DNA from: an uncultured Gammaproteobacteria bacterium
Lineage (GTDB): Bacteria; Pseudomonadota; Gammaproteobacteria; Pseudomonadales; Litorivicinaceae
Direction of reading: 5' to 3'
Assembly: GCA_913057215.1 (NCBI GenBank)
Contig: CAJXNQ010000007.1
Coordinates: 1 to 57,824 of the forward strand
DNA: 57,824 bases
Positions 53,757-57,824 of the stretch are shown piece after piece (positions within the stretch are counted from its first letter, which is position 1; each line of letters starts with the position of its first letter). A program made the position numbers and the translations under genes. A model generated the notes under the pieces. The model did no database searches and was not told the DNA's origin. It saw nothing but the letters and a program-made list of their open reading frames with translations.

Positions 53757-56447
53757 CTACGCCGACAGTCTAAGCCGGCGCCATGTTGCCTTTTCAAGCT
53801 CAAGGATCAAAAAGACAACACCGGCTAGGCCAGTAATGATGGCAATGTGTTGTACGTCAATTGCAGCAGTCCCGAATAAGAATTGAAACGGTGGTGCCCA
53901 GGTAAACAACGCTTGTAACGCCACAATGCTCATAATCCCGAGCCATACGGCCTTGGTTCCTTGGAAACCCTCGCGTGTCAATGATGTCGAATGTGCATAG
54001 CGTACGCTGAACAAATAGACGATCTCCATCGCGATGAGCGTGTTCACAACCAGTGCCCGGGTCAGCTCGATGGCGTGTCCTTGATCGATGGACCATTGGA
54101 AGACGCCAAAGGTGCCGAGCACAAATAAGCCTGAGACAAATCCAATCTGCCACAGCAGGCGTTGATCAAGTATTGGTCGACTCGGCGGTAATGGCGGTCT
54201 GGTCAAGGCATTTTTTTCCGTGGGCTCAAATGCAAGTGTTAAGCCGAGAGCCACGGCGCTCACCATGTTGACCCAGAGAATTTGCACGGGCGTAATAGGA
54301 AGCGTCATCCCAAGGAGCAGTGCGGCGACGATGGTCATTGCCTGTCCGCCATTGGTTGGCAGTGTCCAAGCGATGACCTTGGTAATGTTATCGAAGACCG
54401 TCCGTCCCTCACGAATGGCTTGGACGATGGTTGCGAAGTTATCGTCGGCCAAAATCATTTCAGAGGCCTCTTTGGCCGCTTCGGTTCCTTTTTTGCCCAT
54501 CGCAATGCCAACCTCTGCGCGTTTTAAGGCCGGGGCATCATTGACCCCATCACCGGTCATGGCTGTCACTTCGCCAAGCTCTTGTAGGGCTGTCACGATT
54601 CGAAGCTTGTGTTCGGGGGTGGTGCGTGCAAACACATCCACGCGGCGTGCGAGGTCGAGGAATGTCGCTTCATCGGCGGCGTCGAGCTCTGTGCCTGTGC
54701 ACACAATAGGATCCTCGGACAGCCCAAGTTGTTTGGCAATTTCACAAGCTGTAAGCGCATGGTCACCGGTAATCATGACCGTCCGAATGCCTGCGGTATG
54801 GCACTGAGCGACCGCCTGAATGGCTTCGTTCCGAGGCGGGTCGACCAGGCCAACCAGTCCAAGGAGCGTGAGGCCTTGTTCGATTGACTCGAGTGTCAAC
54901 GCGTTTTCACGGGGGGTTCCTTCAATTGCAGCGATGGCCAGTACACGATTGCCTCGACCCGCCAGATTAGCCACCTGTTGATGCCAGGCGTCTCTGTTAA
55001 TTGGCTCAATGCCCTGATCTGTTTGCACCGATTGACAGCGTCTGAGTACTGCCTCAGGTGCTCCTTTAATCAGAGTCAGCGTGGTCCCGTCGAGCGCGTG
55101 TCGTGTGGCCATGAATTTGTAGGAGGAATCAAATGGAATGTCATCGATTCTCGGTTCACGTGATCGCAGTTGTCCTGGGTCAAGTCCAGCCTTGACGGCG
55201 GCACTGAGTAAGGCTGATTCAGTGGGGCTGCCTTCCACTGTCATGTGCTCAGCGCCCGGTCTGAGTTCGGCGTCGTTATTCAATGCCAATGCTTTTAAGA
55301 CATGCATCAGGTTTGGGTCGGAGTCCGGTTCGATGCGGATGTCGTCACGAAAAAAATCACCTGTGGGTGTGTAGCCATGGCCGGTTACTCGGTAGGAGGA
55401 TGCGCCGATTTGGAGGTGTTGGACCATCATCTCGTTGCATGTGAGGGTGCCGGTTTTGTCTGAACAAATCACTGTGATCGAGCCGAGGGTTTCGACCGCA
55501 GGCAGTTTTCGAATGATGGCGTTGTGTCGTGCCATCCGTTGCACACCAATGGCCAGTGTAATGGTCATGATGGCGGGCAGACCTTCCGGGATCGCAGCGA
55601 CTGCGAGACCGACCACCGCCATGAAGATCTCTGACACGGCATAGTCACGAAACAACCAAGTCAGCACGAAGGTCAGCGTACTGAGTGCGAGAATAAATCC
55701 TGTCAGTTGTCTCGAGAACTGCCCCATTTGTTTGACGAGTGGTGTTTTGAGCGTCGTGACTGTGTCGATCAATGTGCTGATTTGACCCAGTTGGGTTTGA
55801 GCACCTGTTTCAACGACGATGCCTCGCCCTGTACCCGTTGCCACGAGGGTGCCCCAAAACCCCATGCTTTGTTGATCGCCGAGGGCGGCATCTGGGGCGA
55901 CAGGCTCAACCTGTTTGGTGACGACCAATGATTCACCGGTGAGGAGCGCGTCATCAATCGTGAGATTAGAGGTTTGCACCAAACGAAGATCAGCAGGCAC
56001 GCGATCCCCGGCCTTGAGTACAACGAGGTCACCCGGGACCAAAGCACTTGAATCAATGGTATGGGTTTCACCGTTTCGGATGACGACCGCCTTCGGGTCA
56101 ATCAAGCCACGGATGGACTCAAGTGCTTTTTCGGCTTTGCCTTCTTGGATTAATCCGATCACTGCATTGATGATGACCACGGCTGCGATCAGTGCAGAGT
56201 CGATCCAGTGTCCCATCAGTAAAGACACCATGGCCGCGATGAGTAATACGTAGATCAATAGGTTATTAAATTGCTCCCACAGCCTGGCGAGCAACGATCG
56301 GCTCGCAGGTCGAGGCAGTTCATTCGGTCCGTATTTTGTCAGCCGAGCTGTTGATTCCGACTCTGACAGACCCGACGGATGTGTGTGCTGTTGTTGGTAT
56401 ACCTCGTCCACTGTGAGTGCATGCCAGTCGGTCCGTCGATCATCCAT
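53757..56447 (-). CDS. P-type cation ATPase (P2A/PMA1-like)
   Basis: Membrane ion pump of about 896 residues. N-terminal cation-ATPase domain, membrane pairs, the actuator TGES (in LLTGESLVV), M4 PEGLPA, phosphorylation DKTGTLT, KGAPE nucleotide site and the hinge MTGDGVNDAPALK are present. M6 reads WVNMVSAVALGL, so the Ca2+-pump Asp of SERCA (NxxTD) is replaced by Ala, as in cyanobacterial PMA1-type and Na+-type relatives. The transported ion is therefore uncertain. I chose ATG 56447 (AAGGA at 10 nt, promoter and palindrome just upstream). An in-frame ATG at 56561 would extend it by 38 unconserved residues across that promoter. Confidence 0.88.
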   Translation of the reverse strand: MDDRRTDWHALTVDEVYQQQHTHPSGLSESESTARLTKYGPNELPRPASRSLLARLWEQFNNLLIYVLLIAAMVSLLMGHWIDSALIAAVVIINAVIGLIQEGKAEKALESIRGLIDPKAVVIRNGETHTIDSSALVPGDLVVLKAGDRVPADLRLVQTSNLTIDDALLTGESLVVTKQVEPVAPDAALGDQQSMGFWGTLVATGTGRGIVVETGAQTQLGQISTLIDTVTTLKTPLVKQMGQFSRQLTGFILALSTLTFVLTWLFRDYAVSEIFMAVVGLAVAAIPEGLPAIMTITLAIGVQRMARHNAIIRKLPAVETLGSITVICSDKTGTLTCNEMMVQHLQIGASSYRVTGHGYTPTGDFFRDDIRIEPDSDPNLMHVLKALALNNDAELRPGAEHMTVEGSPTESALLSAAVKAGLDPGQLRSREPRIDDIPFDSSYKFMATRHALDGTTLTLIKGAPEAVLRRCQSVQTDQGIEPINRDAWHQQVANLAGRGNRVLAIAAIEGTPRENALTLESIEQGLTLLGLVGLVDPPRNEAIQAVAQCHTAGIRTVMITGDHALTACEIAKQLGLSEDPIVCTGTELDAADEATFLDLARRVDVFARTTPEHKLRIVTALQELGEVTAMTGDGVNDAPALKRAEVGIAMGKKGTEAAKEASEMILADDNFATIVQAIREGRTVFDNITKVIAWTLPTNGGQAMTIVAALLLGMTLPITPVQILWVNMVSAVALGLTLAFEPTEKNALTRPPLPPSRPILDQRLLWQIGFVSGLFVLGTFGVFQWSIDQGHAIELTRALVVNTLIAMEIVYLFSVRYAHSTSLTREGFQGTKAVWLGIMSIVALQALFTWAPPFQFLFGTAAIDVQHIAIITGLAGVVFLILELEKATWRRLRLSA

Positions 56448-56492
56448 CGGTGTGTCATCCTTGTTGTGTGACTTGAGATATCCGCCGGGTAG

Positions 56493-56521
56493 AGTATCAG
56501 TGATTTGTTGCGTCGCAACAA
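56493..56521 (-). promoter_or_regulatory. ATPase promoter with a perfect palindrome over the -35
   Basis: TTGTTGCG-T-CGCAACAA (+ strand, 56505-56521), an 8-1-8 perfect palindrome. On the minus strand its first half supplies TTGTTG (56521-56516) as a -35, 17 nt before GATACT (56498-56493). A dimeric regulator bound there would cover the -35. Confidence 0.6.
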
Positions 56522-56542
56522 TTGGCGTCTTGGTCGTGGGAG

Positions 56543-56571
56543 TTGAAACGATTGGCTGCATCCCCTAATAT
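56543..56571 (+). promoter_or_regulatory. Promoter of tRNA-Ser
   Basis: TTGAAA (56543-56548), 17 nt, TAATAT (56566-56571), followed by a GC-rich discriminator (GCGCGGC) typical of stringently controlled stable-RNA promoters. Start expected near 56578; the short leader includes the palindrome TCGCGATCGCGA. Confidence 0.75.
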
Positions 56572-56596
56572 GCGCGGCTCATCGCGATCGCGAGCC

Positions 56597-56687
56597 GGAG
56601 GGATGGCAGAGCGGTTGAATGCACCGGTCTTGAAAACCGGCATAGGTTAATAGCCTATCCAGGGTTCGAATCCCTGTCCCTCCGCCA
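56597..56687 (+). tRNA. serT: tRNA-Ser (anticodon UGA)
   Basis: Class II tRNA with encoded CCA. Acceptor GGAGGGA (56597-56603) pairs with TCCCTCC (56677-56683); discriminator G, CCA at 56685-56687. Anticodon stem CCGGT/ACCGG encloses the loop CTTGAAA, anticodon TGA at 56631-56633, reading UCA and, with wobble, other UCN codons. A long variable arm (CATAGGTTAATAGCCTATCC region) and GGTTCGAATCC T-loop are present. Confidence 0.97.
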
Positions 56688-56878
56688 TTCATCTCTCGGA
56701 ATCCCTGAGCGTCGCTCAACCAATGCACAAACGGTTGGATGTATGTCCGTCATACAGTGCGCCACCAGAGCAAACTGTGTATTGCCCGGTGCGTTCATCA
56801 AATGTTTTTTAACGCAGCGCTTTAAAGCTGGAGTTTCACGCCCACCTCTTGAAGTACAACATGATGTGGAGAGCGTTG

Positions 56879-57052
56879 ATGTTTGGTTTTTTAAAACAAG
56901 ATCCAAAAAAGAATCTAGATAAAGAATATAAGTCGCTGTTAGAGCAGGCAATGCAGGCGCAGCGCAGTGGTGACATTCGTGGGTATTCAGAGTTGATGGA
57001 GCGCGCTGAGTCGGTGAAGGCCGAGCTCGATGCCTTGAATGCAGATTCATAA
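56879..57052 (+). CDS. DUF6435 family small protein
   Basis: 57-residue helical protein starting MFGFLKQDPKKNLDKEY, then LLEQAMQAQRSGDIRGYSELMERAE (about 22-46). It fits the small DUF6435 family, whose function is unknown. ATG 56879 is chosen because GGAGAG lies 5 nt upstream and the family begins MF.FLK.DP. Longer readings from 56849 add unrelated residues. Sits alone between the tRNA and ugpB. Confidence 0.8.
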   Translation: MFGFLKQDPKKNLDKEYKSLLEQAMQAQRSGDIRGYSELMERAESVKAELDALNADS

Positions 57053-57089
57053 TTTTTGTAGCTGACCGGTGTCGCGGAATATTGCAAGC

Positions 57090-57156
57090 ACTTCATAAAA
57101 TGTTCACCAAATAGTCATTGATCCGACACTCTTTGGTTACATTTTCAGTCTAATTT
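57090..57156 (+). promoter_or_regulatory. Putative tandem Pho boxes and -10 of ugpB
   Basis: Five 7-nt units at 11-nt spacing: ACTTCAT, TGTTCAC, TAGTCAT, CCGACAC, TGGTTAC (starts 57090, 57101, 57112, 57123, 57134), separated by 4-nt mostly A/T-rich spacers. Each matches CTGTCAT/C at 4-5 positions. TAATTT (57151-57156) lies 10 nt after the last unit, the PhoB-type arrangement in which boxes replace the -35. A hairpin TTTTCGT-N7-ACGAAAA follows at 57154-57174. Confidence 0.6.
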
Positions 57157-57186
57157 TCGTCGCACGAACGAAAAGGAGACTGACGA

Positions 57187-57824
57187 ATGTTTCGTGCAAT
57201 TTTGACAGCTGCCGCGTTCCTTGCGGCGTCTACAGTTCAAGCGAAGACTGAAATTACATGGTGGCATGCCATGGGCGGTCAGCTTGGTGAAACAGTGAAC
57301 GAGATCGCCAAGCGATTCAACGAGAGCCAGTCTGAATACCAACTGACACCTGTTAATAAGGGTGGGTATGAGGACACGATGACTTCAGGAATCGCCGCCT
57401 TCCGTGCAAACCAACAGCCACACATCATTCAGATTTTCGACGCCGGTGCAGCCACAATTATCAACGCCAAAGGTGCTGTCCTCCCGGTTGAAGACCTGCT
57501 GAGCCAGTACGGTGTTGGGTTCGATCAGAACAACTATATTGCAGGAGTCCGGAACTTCTACGCGGACAACAGCGGAAAAATGGTGGGTATGCCATTTAAC
57601 AGCTCGACCCCTGTCTTGTATTACAACAAAGAAGCATTCCAAAAGGCCGGTCTGACTCTTCCACCAGCGACTTGGGAAGATTTTGAGTCGCGTGTGGCTC
57701 CAGCGCTTGAGCGTGCAGGATATGTTGCATTATCCCAGTCGCATTCCCCTTGGATCTTCTCTGAAAACTTCCACTCACGGCATAACCTTCCATTGGCGAC
57801 CCAAAATAACGGCTTTGGTGGTCT
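57187..57824 (+). CDS. ugpB: sn-Glycerol-3-phosphate ABC transporter substrate-binding protein UgpB (partial)
   Basis: Periplasmic binding protein for glycerol-3-phosphate and glycerophosphodiesters; the window ends at residue 212. Signal peptide MFRAILTAAAFLAASTVQA, then KTEITWWHAMGGQLGE, VNKGGYEDT, GIAAFRANQQPHIIQI, and PFNSSTPVLYYNKEAFQKAGL, matching UgpB closely. ATG 57187 has AAGGAG 8 nt upstream. It is likely the first gene of ugpBAEC running out of the window. The upstream Pho-box array implies induction by phosphate starvation. Confidence 0.93.
   Translation, partial: MFRAILTAAAFLAASTVQAKTEITWWHAMGGQLGETVNEIAKRFNESQSEYQLTPVNKGGYEDTMTSGIAAFRANQQPHIIQIFDAGAATIINAKGAVLPVEDLLSQYGVGFDQNNYIAGVRNFYADNSGKMVGMPFNSSTPVLYYNKEAFQKAGLTLPPATWEDFESRVAPALERAGYVALSQSHSPWIFSENFHSRHNLPLATQNNGFGG

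Noticed and set aside
56597-56878. tRNA-Ser as an integration site for a mobile element
   Set aside because: No integrase, no repeated tRNA 3' end and no atypical gene content follow; ordinary genes resume directly.
56655-57050. 131-residue leftward open frame ending in RDSNPG
   Set aside because: The ending is the classic antisense translation of a tRNA T-arm; it overlaps tRNA-Ser and DUF6435 and is not a gene.

Overview
The window is a compact chromosomal segment of a gammaproteobacterium. Gene order matches the Pseudomonas/Oceanospirillales type: lpxK-Trm112-kdsB-murB beside rne, rluC-sppA-maf, yceD-rpmF-fab-mltG-tmk-holB-pilZ-tatD, mnmA-hflD-purB-roxA, and icd-clpSA-infA-bpt-aat-trxB-ftsK-lolA-serS-tus. 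Base composition looks moderately GC-rich (impression, not computed). Genes are packed tightly, with many 1-50 nt overlaps and frequent GTG/TTG starts. I see no insertion sequence, prophage, CRISPR array, toxin-antitoxin pair or integrase. A marine heterotroph is my inference from the methylmalonyl-CoA route and the gene order, not something the sequence proves.

Layout. 1-9.6 kb: a truncated msbA runs leftward, divergent from lpxK-Trm112-kdsB-murB (envelope precursors). RNase E converges on murB, and rluC and sppA follow. 9.5-18.6 kb: maf, then a fatty-acid/cell-wall/replication operon (yceD, rpmF, fabD, fabG, acpP, fabF, mltG, tmk, holB, pilZ, tatD, a TetR regulator) that lacks plsX, fabH and pabC. 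18.6-27.8 kb: a propionyl-CoA to succinyl-CoA module made of a carboxyltransferase, a very large biotin carboxylase/biotin carrier protein, methylmalonyl-CoA mutase and its MeaB chaperone. A separate epimerase-MOSC pair and a CBS protein lie beside it. 27.9-33.7 kb: Dabb protein, xth, sixA, a hydrolase, a DUF4892 protein, and a DUF924 gene overlapping aceK. 33.6-39.8 kb: a leftward block of rluE-like, mnmA, hflD, purB, roxA, a GNAT gene and a CbiM-like membrane protein. 39.8-53.1 kb: icd (the AceK target), clpS-clpA, infA-bpt-aat-trxB, ftsK-lolA, serS, and tusDCB-tusE with a Bax-inhibitor-1 gene. 53.2-57.8 kb: cytochrome c, a P-type ATPase, tRNA-Ser(UGA), a DUF6435 gene and the start of ugpB.

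Functional links. AceK and its substrate isocitrate dehydrogenase are both present, so flux between the TCA cycle and glyoxylate shunt is probably controlled by phosphorylation. ClpS-ClpA and the two aminoacyl transferases Bpt and Aat form an N-degron group. RluC, RluE, MnmA, TusBCDE and RoxA form a translation-modification theme. ugpB is preceded by an 11-bp-periodic array that looks like Pho boxes.

I did not find a convincing undescribed system. The items most worth a second look are the near-leaderless promoter of the yceD-fab operon, the oversized carboxylase, a GNAT gene with no usable start near its domain, RGRP repeats in the RNase E tail, a perfect 8-1-8 palindrome in front of the P-type ATPase, the Pho-box array, and a terminator with no gene in front of it.
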